From contig NZ_JAAAMH010000011.1 in assembly GCF_024105655.1 (NCBI RefSeq), positions 1 to 64,000 of the forward strand: DNA of 64,000 nt, written 5' to 3'. The notes beneath the pieces were generated by a model. It searched no databases. It saw nothing but the letters and a program-made list of their open reading frames with translations, and had not been told where the DNA came from. The stretch is from Aliihoeflea sp. 40Bstr573 (GTDB lineage Bacteria; Pseudomonadota; Alphaproteobacteria; Rhizobiales; Rhizobiaceae). The position numbers and the translations under genes are program-made. Below, piece by piece: positions 1 to 8,095 of this stretch. Position 1 is the first letter of the stretch. Every line of letters begins with the position of its first letter.

Positions 1-55
1 AGTACGGCTCAATCCGGCGCATCTGCGCCGCCGTCAGCATCAGCAAATCACTCAA
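1..55 (-). CDS. IS5 family transposase, N-terminal fragment
   Basis: Only the first 18 codons are in the window. The reading LSDLLMLTAAQMRRIEPY (first residue from a TTG start) matches the typical opening of IS5-family DDE transposases, which begin with a short helix ending in the Arg-Ile-x-Pro-Tyr/Phe motif before the DDE domain. The TTG at 55-53 is preceded by a strong ribosome binding site, GGAGGTG, at about 6 bases. The gene continues leftwards out of the window, so whether it is intact is unknown. Identification rests on the short N-terminus plus the inverted-repeat-like end near 112-123. Confidence 0.65.
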   Translation of the reverse strand, partial: MSDLLMLTAAQMRRIEPY

Positions 56-126
56 GGCAGCACCTCCTGCCACCTTGAATCACCCAACAGCCATCAACTC
101 AACAAATTAATGGGTCCTGACCCTAG
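1..126 (-). mobile_element. Right-hand end of an IS5-family insertion sequence (cut by window edge)
   Basis: The first 55 bases encode the N-terminus of an IS5-type transposase on the minus strand. About 55 bases beyond its start codon is a short near-palindrome, GGGTCCTGACCC (112-123), that looks like the terminal repeat of such an element. It is directly followed by CTAG (123-126), a tetranucleotide I infer could be the target site. The rest of the element lies outside the window, so the opposite repeat and the target duplication cannot be checked. The boundary is an estimate. Confidence 0.6.
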
Positions 127-180
127 CTTGACCGTCGTCGCAATCGTGTCAGCATCGCCCCTCAAACGTGGGAGGAAGCG

Positions 181-612
181 ATGGACTTCGCGGGTATCAA
201 CTATCTCGCCGTCCTGCTGGCGGCTATCGCCGGCTTCGTGTTCGGTGCCGGATATTACGGCGTCCTGTCGAAGGCGTGGATGAAGGCCGGCCGGATCGAC
301 CCCGTGCAGGCCAAGCCCGGCGCCGCGATCCTCGGCATCACGTTCGGCGCGGAGCTTGTGATGGCCTGGGCTCTGGCCGGAGTGATCGGCCATCTGGGCA
401 CGGGCGAAGTGACGCTCGCCAACGGCATCGTCTCGGGATTTTTCGTCTGGCTCGGCTTCATGGTGACGATCATGGCGGTCAACCACCGCTACCAGTCCTA
501 TGGCTGGGACCTGACCGCCATCGACGGCGGCCACTGGCTGGGCGTCGCACTGATCATGGGCGCCGTCATCGGCTGGTTGAGCATCGGCGACCCTAGCGTG
601 TCACCGTCATGA
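181..612 (+). CDS. DUF1761 domain-containing integral membrane protein
   Basis: This 143-residue protein begins with MDFAGINYLAVLLAA followed by the FGAGYYG motif typical of the DUF1761 family, small inner-membrane proteins with four hydrophobic segments (about residues 5-25, 50-75, 85-105, 120-140) and no known function. The ATG follows GGGAGGAAGCG, a good ribosome binding site. The gene lies about 55 bases outside the insertion-sequence end, so its native upstream region may have been replaced. Its 3' end overlaps the convergent L,D-transpeptidase gene by 20 bases. Length fits the family. Function is not known; the family assignment is fairly secure. Confidence 0.85.
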   Translation: MDFAGINYLAVLLAAIAGFVFGAGYYGVLSKAWMKAGRIDPVQAKPGAAILGITFGAELVMAWALAGVIGHLGTGEVTLANGIVSGFFVWLGFMVTIMAVNHRYQSYGWDLTAIDGGHWLGVALIMGAVIGWLSIGDPSVSPS

Positions 613-1102
613 CGGTACGCGACGAAAGGCGCGGCAAGAGCCATTGCATGTCGCGCGGATGGATCGCCACGCAGCCCTCCGTCGGCGCGTAGCCTGGCCG
701 GGCGAGATGGAAGAAGATTGCGCTGCCCATGCCGCGCCGGCGCGGTCGGATGTTCGCGTCGAGCACGATCACGACGTCGTAGAGGTGGTCGTCGCGCCGC
801 ATCCGCTCTGCGCTGGCCGGATAAGGGAGGGGGACGGGGCGGTTGTAGTTGCGGTCGCCGGCCGCGTCGCACCAGCCGTCGCCGGGCCGGAACGGATCGA
901 GCGCGAGGCGGGAGACAAGGCGGCGCGGATGATCGCGGCGCACGAAGGCGGAAAGGAGCCGCATGGACCCGAGCGGCGTCGCACCGTCGCCTTCGCGTTT
1001 GATCGAGCGGATGCCGCCCTTGCCGAGTGCGCAGCGCAGGACCCTGTTTCCGACGACGAGCAGCCCCTGCCTCTGGTCGCCGGGCCGGGGCCGCACTACC
1101 AT
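593..1102 (-). CDS. L,D-transpeptidase family (YkuD domain) protein
   Basis: A 169-residue protein made almost entirely of a YkuD catalytic domain. The active-site signature is near residue 145: a histidine (FFHLARPGY) followed by PTEGCVAI, with the cysteine as nucleophile. Known family members make 3-3 peptidoglycan cross-links or attach lipoproteins to peptidoglycan; small stand-alone versions like this are common in rhizobia. No obvious signal peptide is seen from the chosen ATG at 1102. The open frame continues upstream to 1306, but that would overlap the divergent cenR gene and the added residues look non-coding. The start is therefore moderately certain. It converges on the DUF1761 gene with a 20-base overlap. 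Confidence 0.85.
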   Translation of the reverse strand: MVVRPRPGDQRQGLLVVGNRVLRCALGKGGIRSIKREGDGATPLGSMRLLSAFVRRDHPRRLVSRLALDPFRPGDGWCDAAGDRNYNRPVPLPYPASAERMRRDDHLYDVVIVLDANIRPRRRGMGSAIFFHLARPGYAPTEGCVAIHPRDMQWLLPRLSSRTVMTVTR

Positions 1103-1144
1103 ATGCCTGACAGCGCGTCCTTTTTTCGCCGCACCGCCATTGCA

Positions 1145-1192
1145 CTCACGGTTTTTGGAGTATGATCGATTGCTCAAGCAAATCACCGTGAG
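1145..1192. promoter_or_regulatory. Inverted repeat between ldt and cenR
   Basis: CTCACGGT (1145-1152) and ACCGTGAG (1185-1192) form a perfect 8-base inverted repeat, with a second partial repeat (GATTGCT/AGCAAATC) nested inside. It sits in the divergent region between the L,D-transpeptidase gene and cenR, about 75 bases before the cenR start. It could be an operator or a 5'-leader hairpin. Which regulator, if any, binds is not visible. Confidence 0.35.
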
Positions 1193-1268
1193 AGTCTTTC
1201 CAGACCTACCTGCCCAGCCTAGAGCGATAGGCGAAACCGCCAGATATCTCAACAAGATGGACTGAACG

Positions 1269-1952
1269 ATGACGTCACGCACCATTCTCATCGTCGACGA
1301 CGACAACGACCTGCGCGAAACGCTCGCCGACCAGTTGTCGCTCTACGAGGAGTTCGACGTGCTGCAGGAGCCGACCGCCGCCAAGGGCGTGCACACGGCG
1401 CGCAGCGGCATCGTCGACCTTCTGATCATGGATGTCGGCCTGCCGGATATGGACGGCCGCGAGGCGGTGAAGATGTTGCGCAAGGGCGGTTACAAGGCGC
1501 CCATCATCATGCTGACCGGGCAGGATACGGATTCCGACACCATCCTCGGCCTCGAAGCCGGCGCCAACGACTACGTGACGAAACCCTTCCGCTTCGCCGT
1601 CCTCCTGGCACGCATTCGCGCCCAGCTTCGCCAGCATGAGCAGAGCGAAGACGCCACCTTCAATGTGGGTCCCTACGTCTTCAAGCCGAGCCAGAAGCTC
1701 CTGACCGACGCCAAGGGCGGCAAGATCCGCCTGACGGAGAAGGAGGCTTCGATCATCAAGTATCTCTACCGCGCGGACAAGAAGGTCGTCACGCGGGACG
1801 TGCTGCTCGAGGAGGTGTGGGGCTACAATTCGGGCGTCACCACGCACACGCTCGAAACGCACGTCTACCGCCTGCGCCAGAAGATCGAGCGCGATCCTTC
1901 CAATGCCGAAATTCTTGTGACAGAAAGCGGCGGATACAAGCTCGTGCCCTGA
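1269..1952 (+). CDS. cenR: OmpR/PhoB-type response regulator, CenR/OtpR-like
   Basis: A 227-residue two-component response regulator. The receiver domain (about 1-120) has the acidic pair D10/D11, phospho-acceptor D55 in LLIMDVGLPDMDG, T83 and K105; a winged-helix DNA-binding domain (about 130-227) ends ILVTESGGYKLVP. No sensor kinase is adjacent. The next gene encodes a lone cyclic-nucleotide-binding domain, the same pairing as Brucella otpR (also called cenR) with its cNMP-binding neighbour. In that lineage CenR controls envelope integrity. The assignment to this orthologue rests on context plus overall sequence; the family assignment is certain. The ATG at 1269 overlaps no other likely gene. 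Confidence 0.8.
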   Translation: MTSRTILIVDDDNDLRETLADQLSLYEEFDVLQEPTAAKGVHTARSGIVDLLIMDVGLPDMDGREAVKMLRKGGYKAPIIMLTGQDTDSDTILGLEAGANDYVTKPFRFAVLLARIRAQLRQHEQSEDATFNVGPYVFKPSQKLLTDAKGGKIRLTEKEASIIKYLYRADKKVVTRDVLLEEVWGYNSGVTTHTLETHVYRLRQKIERDPSNAEILVTESGGYKLVP

Positions 1953-2013
1953 TTTCGGGCACTGACGCACTGCCGCTGCCGATGGGGGTCGGCGCGCGCA
2001 GACGGGGACGCCG

Positions 2014-2469
2014 ATGGCCTTGGACGACGACATTCGCATTCTCTCGGGCGTGGAGCTTTTTACCGGCTTCACGTCGGAGCAGTTGCGCCTGCTCGCCTTC
2101 GGCGCCGAAAGCCTGCGCCTCGCAGCCGGTCGCGTCCTCTATCGCGAAGGCCAGTCGGCTGAAAGCGGCTATGTCGTGACCTCGGGGACGGTGGCGCTCT
2201 ATCGCGAGCACGATGGCGAGCGCGTGACGCTTGCTCAGGTCGGCCCCGGCACCATGCTGGGCGAACTCGCGATCATCGCCCCCACCAACCGCCTGACCGG
2301 CGCGCTGGCGACGAGCGACGTCGAACTGATCCGCCTCAACCGCACCCTCTTCCGCCGCATCCTCACGGAATATCCCGAGACGGCGGCATTATTGCACCAA
2401 CGCATCACGGACAATCTGGGGACGCTGTTGGCGGATATCCAAAGCTTGGCGCCGCGGTTTTCGGAGTAG
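2014..2469 (+). CDS. Cyclic nucleotide-binding domain protein (Crp/Fnr-type sensor domain only)
   Basis: A 151-residue protein consisting of one cNMP-binding beta-roll: LFTGFTSEQLRLLAFGAE opens the domain and GPGTMLGELAII corresponds to the phosphate-binding cassette, where classical cAMP binders carry GELALxxxxxRAAT. Here the arginine region reads NRLTGALAT, so ligand specificity is uncertain. There is no C-terminal helix-turn-helix, unlike true Crp/Fnr regulators. It follows cenR by 61 bases in the same direction and is probably co-transcribed, suggesting a regulatory or scaffold role in the same envelope pathway (inference). The last codons lie inside the foldback repeat described separately. 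Confidence 0.8.
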   Translation: MALDDDIRILSGVELFTGFTSEQLRLLAFGAESLRLAAGRVLYREGQSAESGYVVTSGTVALYREHDGERVTLAQVGPGTMLGELAIIAPTNRLTGALATSDVELIRLNRTLFRRILTEYPETAALLHQRITDNLGTLLADIQSLAPRFSE

Positions 2470-2648
2470 TTTTTCCCGAAGGAGACCCCCACCCTTTATC
2501 CCTCCCCACAAGGGGGAGGGAGTCGCAGACGTTGCGCATTTTTCTTCAAGATCGTGCTTGGCTGATGGATAAGGCACAACGTCAATGCCCTCCCTCCCCC
2601 TTGTGGGGAGGGATAAAGGGTGGGGGTCCCCCTCGAAAAACTACTCCA
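2464..2648. repeat. Foldback (inverted) repeat between two convergent genes
   Basis: Two 38-base stretches, 2485-2522 and 2590-2627, are perfect reverse complements. Similarity continues outwards through both stop codons (GGAGTAGTTTTT on each strand) and inwards (GACGTTG/CAACGTC). Each arm itself holds the near-palindrome CCCTCCCCACAAGGGGGAGGG. The unit occupies the whole space between the convergent cNMP-domain gene and xthA. It could serve as a bidirectional terminator, but its size and internal palindromes look more like a mobile intergenic repeat of the kind scattered through rhizobial genomes (inference). Confidence 0.85.
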
Positions 2649-3447
2649 GTTCAAACCGCGCGATCACCGGCACATGGTCCGACGGGCGCTCCCACCCGCG
2701 CGCCTCCTTCAACACCTCGATCGACGAGAGCTTGGCAGCGAGGTTGCCTGACGACCAGACGTGGTCGAGCCGGCGGCCGCGATTGGACGCTTCCCAGTCC
2801 TTCGCGCGGTAGCTCCACCAGGTGTAGATTTTTTCCGGTTCGGGGATCGCCTGCCGCATCAGATCGACCCAGTTGCCGGCCCGGCGCATCGCTTCGAAGC
2901 TCTCCGTCTCGATCGGCGTGTGGCTGACGACGTTGAGAAGCTTGCGGTGCGACCACACATCGGCTTCCAGCGGGGCGATGTTGAGGTCGCCGACGAGGAT
3001 CGACGCAGTCGCCTCGTCGCTCGTCGCCGGAACGCCGTGCATCTCCGAGACGAAGTCGAGCTTGTGACGGAATTTCGGGTTGATGCCGGGGTCCGGCTCG
3101 TCGCCGCCGGCCGGCACGTAGAAATTATGGACGAGAATCTTGTGCCCACCCGCCTCGACATTGGCGGCAAGGTGCCGGCAGTCGCCCATGGCGCAGAAAT
3201 CACGCTTCTCGACGATCTCGAGCGGGCGCAGCGAGATGGTCGCGACGCCGTGATAGCCCTTCTGCCCGCTGATCTCGATATGCTCGTAGCCAAGCGCGCG
3301 CAGCGCCTTCAGCGGAAACAGGTCGTCCGGGCATTTGGTTTCCTGCAGGCACAGGACGTCCGGCCTGTGGGCAGTCAGGAACTGCTCGACGAGTGGCATG
3401 CGCAGGCGCACGGAATTGATGTTCCAGGTGGCGATGGAAAACGGCAT
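2641..3447 (-). CDS. xthA: Exodeoxyribonuclease III
   Basis: A 268-residue AP endonuclease/3'-5' exonuclease of the exonuclease III (EEP) family, acting in base excision repair. The order of motifs is standard: MPFSIATWNINSVRLRM at the start, LCLQETKCPD with the metal-binding glutamate, the HGVATI motif, the ILVGDLNIAP catalytic Asp/Asn block, and the C-terminal RRLDHVW and SDHVPV motifs with the catalytic histidine. The ATG at 3447 was chosen because homologues begin with this MPFSIATWN sequence; the upstream frame codes nothing recognisable. It follows lolA with about 108 bases between them, holding a hairpin. Its stop codon lies in the foldback repeat. Confidence 0.95.
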   Translation of the reverse strand: MPFSIATWNINSVRLRMPLVEQFLTAHRPDVLCLQETKCPDDLFPLKALRALGYEHIEISGQKGYHGVATISLRPLEIVEKRDFCAMGDCRHLAANVEAGGHKILVHNFYVPAGGDEPDPGINPKFRHKLDFVSEMHGVPATSDEATASILVGDLNIAPLEADVWSHRKLLNVVSHTPIETESFEAMRRAGNWVDLMRQAIPEPEKIYTWWSYRAKDWEASNRGRRLDHVWSSGNLAAKLSSIEVLKEARGWERPSDHVPVIARFELE

Positions 3448-3472
3448 GGATGAGTTGGGCCTGAAATGAAGA

Positions 3473-3498
3473 ATGCGGCTGGACCCTGCCAGCCGCAT
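3473..3498 (-). terminator. Hairpin between lolA and xthA
   Basis: ATGCGGCTGG (3473-3482) pairs perfectly with CCAGCCGCAT (3489-3498) across a six-base loop, a 10-bp stem. On the minus strand it is followed by a weak T-rich stretch (TTCTTCATTT). It lies just after the lolA stop, so it is probably a lolA terminator or attenuator before xthA. Confidence 0.5.
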
Positions 3499-3555
3499 CC
3501 GTCGAACTCAAGCTCAGGCGACGAGAACCGGCCTTGAACGCCGCTCGTCCACAGG

Positions 3556-4227
3556 TCAGCGTTCGGGCGAAACCATCTCGTTGATACGGTCGTAGTTGAT
3601 CGCGAAGACCGAGCGGTCGAAAGTGACGCCCGACTGGACGTTGTAGATCATCACCGTCGTGTCTTTGCCCTGCGCATCGCGGATCGTCCACTGCTTCAAC
3701 TCGTAGCTTTGCGGGTCGAACATCATGGTGATGGTCGAATTGCCGAAGACCGAGCGGTCGGCGAGCGTGATCGTGGTGGCATCGGCCTCCTGTCGCACGT
3801 CCTGCACCTTGCTGCCCGAAAGGTCGATGCGCTCGTCGAGCAGCAGCTTCAGCGGCGTCGACGACAGCGAATAAAGATCCGCCGTATTCATCCGCGCATT
3901 CTCGAGCACGACCGACGTGCCGTCTGCCGTCACCTTGAAGGTCGACGGATTCTCGTAGTTGAAGCGCACCTTGCCCGGACGCTCGATGAAGAACTTGCCG
4001 CCGGTCTGCTCGCCGCCCGGACCGAACTGCACGAAGTCGCCCATCATCGTCTTGACCGAGGAGAAATGGTCGGCGATTGCCTGCGCCTCGGCGGGCTGCG
4101 CCAGCGCCTGGCCACCCTGCGGCAGGGTGCTGGAAGCCGCGAAAAGCGCGGCACCCAGGCTGAGTGTTAGCACGCCGCGGCGGGTCTTCGAACTGGATAT
4201 TGCCATTCTTGAAACTCGCGAAATCAT
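3556..4227 (-). CDS. lolA: Outer-membrane lipoprotein carrier protein LolA family
   Basis: A 223-residue periplasmic protein. A signal sequence with a twin-arginine-like SKTRRGVLTLSLGAALFAA stretch spans about residues 13-42. The mature part shows the LolA fold: GDFVQFGPGGEQTGGKFFIERPGKVRFNYE matches, in pieces, the family's Q-x-x-G-x-F/L-x-I-x-R-P-G-K-x-R-F/W motif. LolA shuttles lipoproteins from the LolCDE transporter to the outer membrane. The ATG at 4227 is preceded by GAGGG at about 9 bases; a second ATG at 4206 lacks a ribosome binding site. The order ftsK-lolA-xthA is widely conserved in rhizobia, which supports the call. Confidence 0.9.
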   Translation of the reverse strand: MISRVSRMAISSSKTRRGVLTLSLGAALFAASSTLPQGGQALAQPAEAQAIADHFSSVKTMMGDFVQFGPGGEQTGGKFFIERPGKVRFNYENPSTFKVTADGTSVVLENARMNTADLYSLSSTPLKLLLDERIDLSGSKVQDVRQEADATTITLADRSVFGNSTITMMFDPQSYELKQWTIRDAQGKDTTVMIYNVQSGVTFDRSVFAINYDRINEMVSPER

Positions 4228-4318
4228 CTGTGTTGCCCTCGACTGAAGCCGATAACGCGCCAGTGGGGCTTTAGTTTGGCCGTGCGCGCGCCAAATTTGT
4301 CACGCGTCCTGAGCGCCA

Positions 4319-6931
4319 TCAGTAGGTCTCTTCCTCGGTCGGCACCAGGATCTCGCGCTTGCCGGCATGATTGGCGGGGCCGACAATGCCTTCCTGCTCC
4401 ATCTTCTCGATGATCGAGGCGGCTCGGTTGTAGCCGATGCCGAGACGGCGCTGGATGTAGGACGTCGACGCCTTGCCGTCGCGCAGCACGACTGCGACCG
4501 CCTGGTCGTAGGGATCGTCCGAATCGTCGAAATTGCTGTTGCCGCCGCCGGATTTGCCCGACGAACCAGCCCCGCCTTCGTCTTCCTCGTCATCCTCGGT
4601 GATCGAATCGAGATATTCCGGCACGCCCTGGAGCTTCAGGTGAGCGACGACCTTCTCCACCTCGTCGTCGGCGACGAAGGGGCCGTGGACGCGCTGGATA
4701 CGGCCGCCGCCGGCCATGTAGAGCATGTCGCCCATGCCAAGAAGCTGCTCGGCGCCCTGCTCGCCGAGAATGGTGCGGCTGTCGATCTTCGACGTCACCT
4801 GGAAGGACATGCGGGTCGGGAAGTTGGCCTTGATCGTGCCGGTGATGACATCGACCGAGGGGCGCTGCGTCGCCATGATGACGTGGATGCCCGCTGCGCG
4901 CGCCATCTGCGCGAGGCGCTGCACGGCGCCCTCGATGTCCTTGCCCGCGACCATCATCAGGTCGGCCATCTCGTCGATGATGACGACGATATAGGGCATG
5001 CGCTCCATTTCGAGCGTCTCGGTTTCGTAGATCGCCTCGCCCGTCTCGCGGTCGAACCCGGTCTGGACCGTTCGGCTGATCTGCTCGCCCTTCTTTTCCG
5101 CCTGCGCCACACGCTGGTTGAAGCCGTCGATGTTGCGCACTCCGACCTTCGACATCTTCCGATAGCGGTCCTCCATCTCGCGCACGGTCCATTTGAGCGC
5201 GACGACGGCCTTCTTCGGATCGGTGACGACGGGCGTCAAGAGATGCGGGATGCCGTCATAGACGGACAGTTCCAGCATCTTGGGATCGATCATGATCAGG
5301 CGGCACTCGTCCGGCGTCATCCGGTAGAGAAGCGAGAGGATCATCGTGTTGATGGCAACCGACTTGCCCGAGCCGGTGGTGCCGGCGACGAGGACGTGCG
5401 GCATCTTGGCGATGTCGACGATGACCGCCTCGCCGTTGATCGACTTGCCGAGCGCGAGCGCCAGCTTCGCCTTGGTCTGGTCGAAATCCTGGCTGGCGAG
5501 GATTTCGCGCAGATAGACCGTCTCGCGCTTGGCATTGGGCAGTTCGATGCCGATCGCGTTGCGGCCGGGCACGACGGCGACGCGCGCGGCGATGGCGCTC
5601 ATCGAGCGCGCGATGTCGTCGGCAAGGCCGATGACGCGCGAAGACTTGATGCCGGGCGCCGGTTCCAGTTCGTAGAGCGTGACGACCGGACCGGGGCGGA
5701 CCTGGATGATCTCGCCCTTCACGCCGAAATCCTCCAGCACGCCTTCGAGGATGCGCGCGTTCTGAGCGAGTGCATCCTTGGAAAGCGAGGCGTCGCGCGC
5801 CATCGCCTTCGGCTCGGAGAGGAATGCAAGGTCCGGCATCTCGAAGCCGTTCGAGACGGCTGCGCGCGCGCTCGAAACGCTCGGCATGGGACGCGGCGCG
5901 GCCTGCTCGACCCGCGCCGAGGCGGGCGGCGAAGCCGGGCGTGCCGCCTGAGCCCGGCGCGCAGCGATCTCCTGCGGGGTCGGCACGGGCGTGTCGGGGT
6001 CAAGGTCGTCCTCGTCGAGGCCGATATCGTCAACGTCGAAGGGCGGCTCGATCGAGGGGGCCGCAGCCCGCGCGGCCGGTTCGAAGCCGGGTTCGACGCG
6101 GCCTTGCGGGCGAGCCGGGCGGTTCTCGATCTCGTCCAGCGCGTCGAGCGTGTCGTCGCGGTGGCGCGTGCGGGCGGCAAGCGCCCCGCCGCCATGGCGA
6201 CGCAAGAACGCCTGCGCCGAAAGCCACATATGGGCGACCGCGCCGAGCGCCAGGAACCGGCCTTCGGTGCCCTCCTCGTCCAGGTCGTCGTCCTCGTAGT
6301 CGTCTTCGTCGACCTCTTCCTCGACCGTCTTGCGGGCAAGCTTCTTGCGCTCGACCGGCTTGGCGGTAAGGGCGTTGCAGGCGACGTAGAGCAATGCGCC
6401 GGCAGGAATGAAGAGAAGCGATGCGGTGACGAAGCCGGCAAGGCCGCTTGGATAGGCGCCGATGAACTTGCCCGGCAAGGCCAGGACGATATCGCCGAAG
6501 ACGCCGCCGAGGCCGGACGGCAATGGCCAGGTTGGCGGCGCTTCCATGCAGCCTATAATGCCCGCGCCAAGCGCGGCGGCGCCGAACCAGGCGAAGGCGC
6601 GCTTGCCGGGCTGCACGATGCCGCGGCCAAGAACCAGCCCGATCGCCCACACGATGGCCGGCACCAGCGCGACGACCGAGCCGAGCCCGAAGAACTGCAT
6701 CAGGAGGTCGGAGACGACCGCGCCCGGATATCCGGCAGCATTGGTTACGGGGTTGCTGGTCGCGTGGCTGAAGCTCGGGTCGGCGACGTTCCATGTCGCC
6801 AGGCTCGCGACGATCGCCGCCACACCGACGAGGATCGCAGTGCCCGCCAGCTTGCGCACCTGCCGGCGCAGGAAGCCGGTGAAACCGCTTTCGCCCTCGT
6901 TCAATGTGAGCGCGTGTGACTGCGAACGCAT
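4319..6931 (-). CDS. ftsK: DNA translocase FtsK
   Basis: An 870-residue cell-division DNA pump that clears chromosome ends from the septum and activates XerCD at dif. The N-terminal membrane part (about 27-190) has four hydrophobic segments. It is followed by an acidic linker ([20 protein letters not shown], about 201-220) and a Pro/Ala-rich linker to about 370. The motor has Walker [10 protein letters not shown] (516-524) and Walker [10 protein letters not shown] (651-659), with the winged-helix gamma domain at the end ([18 protein letters not shown]). Length and layout are those of rhizobial FtsK. A perfect TTAA-N7-TTAA box lies 70 bases upstream of the start, suggesting CtrA control of expression. 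Confidence 0.96.
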   Translation of the reverse strand: MRSQSHALTLNEGESGFTGFLRRQVRKLAGTAILVGVAAIVASLATWNVADPSFSHATSNPVTNAAGYPGAVVSDLLMQFFGLGSVVALVPAIVWAIGLVLGRGIVQPGKRAFAWFGAAALGAGIIGCMEAPPTWPLPSGLGGVFGDIVLALPGKFIGAYPSGLAGFVTASLLFIPAGALLYVACNALTAKPVERKKLARKTVEEEVDEDDYEDDDLDEEGTEGRFLALGAVAHMWLSAQAFLRRHGGGALAARTRHRDDTLDALDEIENRPARPQGRVEPGFEPAARAAAPSIEPPFDVDDIGLDEDDLDPDTPVPTPQEIAARRAQAARPASPPASARVEQAAPRPMPSVSSARAAVSNGFEMPDLAFLSEPKAMARDASLSKDALAQNARILEGVLEDFGVKGEIIQVRPGPVVTLYELEPAPGIKSSRVIGLADDIARSMSAIAARVAVVPGRNAIGIELPNAKRETVYLREILASQDFDQTKAKLALALGKSINGEAVIVDIAKMPHVLVAGTTGSGKSVAINTMILSLLYRMTPDECRLIMIDPKMLELSVYDGIPHLLTPVVTDPKKAVVALKWTVREMEDRYRKMSKVGVRNIDGFNQRVAQAEKKGEQISRTVQTGFDRETGEAIYETETLEMERMPYIVVIIDEMADLMMVAGKDIEGAVQRLAQMARAAGIHVIMATQRPSVDVITGTIKANFPTRMSFQVTSKIDSRTILGEQGAEQLLGMGDMLYMAGGGRIQRVHGPFVADDEVEKVVAHLKLQGVPEYLDSITEDDEEDEGGAGSSGKSGGGNSNFDDSDDPYDQAVAVVLRDGKASTSYIQRRLGIGYNRAASIIEKMEQEGIVGPANHAGKREILVPTEEETY

Positions 6932-7000
6932 GGCTGACCCCGTAATGCCCGTCGCGCCGCGTGATCGGCGCCAGATTCGCCCGACGCTAGCGGCAGGGGG

Positions 7001-7015
7001 TTAAGGCCGCATTAA
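7001..7015 (-). promoter_or_regulatory. CtrA-type box upstream of ftsK
   Basis: TTAA at 7001-7004 and TTAA at 7012-7015 are separated by exactly seven bases (GGCCGCA), the full consensus for the alphaproteobacterial cell-cycle regulator CtrA (TTAA-N7-TTAA). It lies 70 bases before the ftsK start and 76 bases after the stop of the nucleosidase gene. The motif is seen directly; binding is inferred. Confidence 0.6.
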
Positions 7016-7090
7016 CCATGGGCGGAAAGGATGCGGGCGAGGCGCGATCCGCCGCGCCCGTCCACAATTTGCTACAGATAGCTCTGCCGC

Positions 7091-7993
7091 CTACTCCGGC
7101 AGCGCGGCGATGAAGGCCTTCACCACGGCGGCCGAATTGTCCGAGGCGACCTGCATGAAGGTGCCCATCTCGTTTTCGCCCTCGCCGCCACCGGCAAGGT
7201 CGGAGAGCGAGCGAAAGGCGATGAAGGGCACGTCGTTGGCGTAGGCGACATGCGCGACCGCCGCGCTTTCCATGTCGAGGACCTGTGCGTCGAAAGTCTC
7301 GAAGACGTATTCGCGGAAATCGGCATTGTCGACGAAGGCCTGACCGGAAACGCCCTTGCCGCCGACGACCACCGAAGGCGCCTTGGAAAGGCACGTCTGG
7401 TCGACGCAATCTTCCAGTTCGATCTCGTCGGCCACCTTGCGCGCGGTTTCCAGGAGGGTGGCGTCGACGGGAAACCACTGCCGTTCCTCGATGCCGTCCT
7501 CAGCGCGCGCGATGTCGACCGGCCGCGGGAAGATCATGCCATAATTGGGAAGCTCCGTCGGCAGGAAGGAAGGCGGCGCGAAGGTGCCGTCGGTCTCGCG
7601 GGCGAACACGGCCTCCAGATACTGGCTCCATTCCTCGGCGACCACGACGTCGCCCACGGTCAGCGCCGGATCGACGCCGCCGGCGATGCCCGAGAACACG
7701 ATGTTCTCGATCTCGAAATGGTCAAGCGCCATCTGCGTCGTCATCGCCGCATTGACCATCGACACCCCCGAGAGAAACAGCACGATCGGCTTGTCCTCCA
7801 GCGTGCCGGTAACGAAGGCGGTGCCGTTGATGAGGTGATCTTCGCGATCCTCGATCATCTCCTGAAGGAGCGTCCATTCCGGCTGGAAGGCGGAGATGAC
7901 GGCGGTGCGCGCGGTCTGGTCGACAGGCGTCGCGGTCTGGGCGGCCGCGGCGGCAGTGGTCGCGGCCAGCGCGAGAAGCGTGTTGCGGATCAT
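7091..7993 (-). CDS. Secreted 5'-methylthioadenosine/S-adenosylhomocysteine nucleosidase-like protein
   Basis: A 300-residue protein of the nucleoside phosphorylase/nucleosidase superfamily with an N-terminal signal peptide (MIRNTLLALAATTAAAAAQ). The motifs FSGIAGGVDP, GDVVVAEEW and VLDMESAAVAHVA follow the order of MTA/SAH nucleosidases, with the substrate-contacting Met-Glu pair in DMESAAVA and the catalytic-type aspartate in FRSLSDLAG. Cytosolic homologues are about 230 residues; this one is longer and exported. The ATG at 7993 fits the signal peptide. It lies between amtB and ftsK, immediately behind a strong terminator, and so probably has its own weak promoter or is read through. Exact substrate is unknown. 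Confidence 0.82.
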   Translation of the reverse strand: MIRNTLLALAATTAAAAAQTATPVDQTARTAVISAFQPEWTLLQEMIEDREDHLINGTAFVTGTLEDKPIVLFLSGVSMVNAAMTTQMALDHFEIENIVFSGIAGGVDPALTVGDVVVAEEWSQYLEAVFARETDGTFAPPSFLPTELPNYGMIFPRPVDIARAEDGIEERQWFPVDATLLETARKVADEIELEDCVDQTCLSKAPSVVVGGKGVSGQAFVDNADFREYVFETFDAQVLDMESAAVAHVAYANDVPFIAFRSLSDLAGGGEGENEMGTFMQVASDNSAAVVKAFIAALPE

Positions 7994-8010
7994 TTCAAAT
8001 CTCCGGTTCG

Positions 8011-8046
8011 AAAAAAGGAAAAAAGGGGCCCGGCGAACCGGGCCCC
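8011..8046 (-). terminator. Rho-independent terminator after amtB
   Basis: GGGGCCCGG (8025-8033) and CCGGGCCCC (8038-8046) form a perfect 9-bp stem with a CGAA/TTCG tetraloop. On the minus strand it is followed by two T-runs (A-runs at 8011-8024 on the plus strand). It ends the glnK-amtB transcript. The nucleosidase start codon is only 18 bases beyond it. Confidence 0.9.
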
Positions 8047-8095
8047 AAAGTTGCAATGCCGGAGGTCCGGACATTGCGACGGGATTGGATGACGA

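Noticed and set aside
2485-2627. CRISPR array
   Set aside because: Only two copies, in inverted orientation, with no regular spacers and no cas genes.
4367-6919. 850-codon open frame on the plus strand
   Set aside because: It lies entirely opposite ftsK, in the register that high-GC genes leave open on their complementary strand; its sequence is Arg/Asp/His-rich with no domain, while ftsK has every motif.
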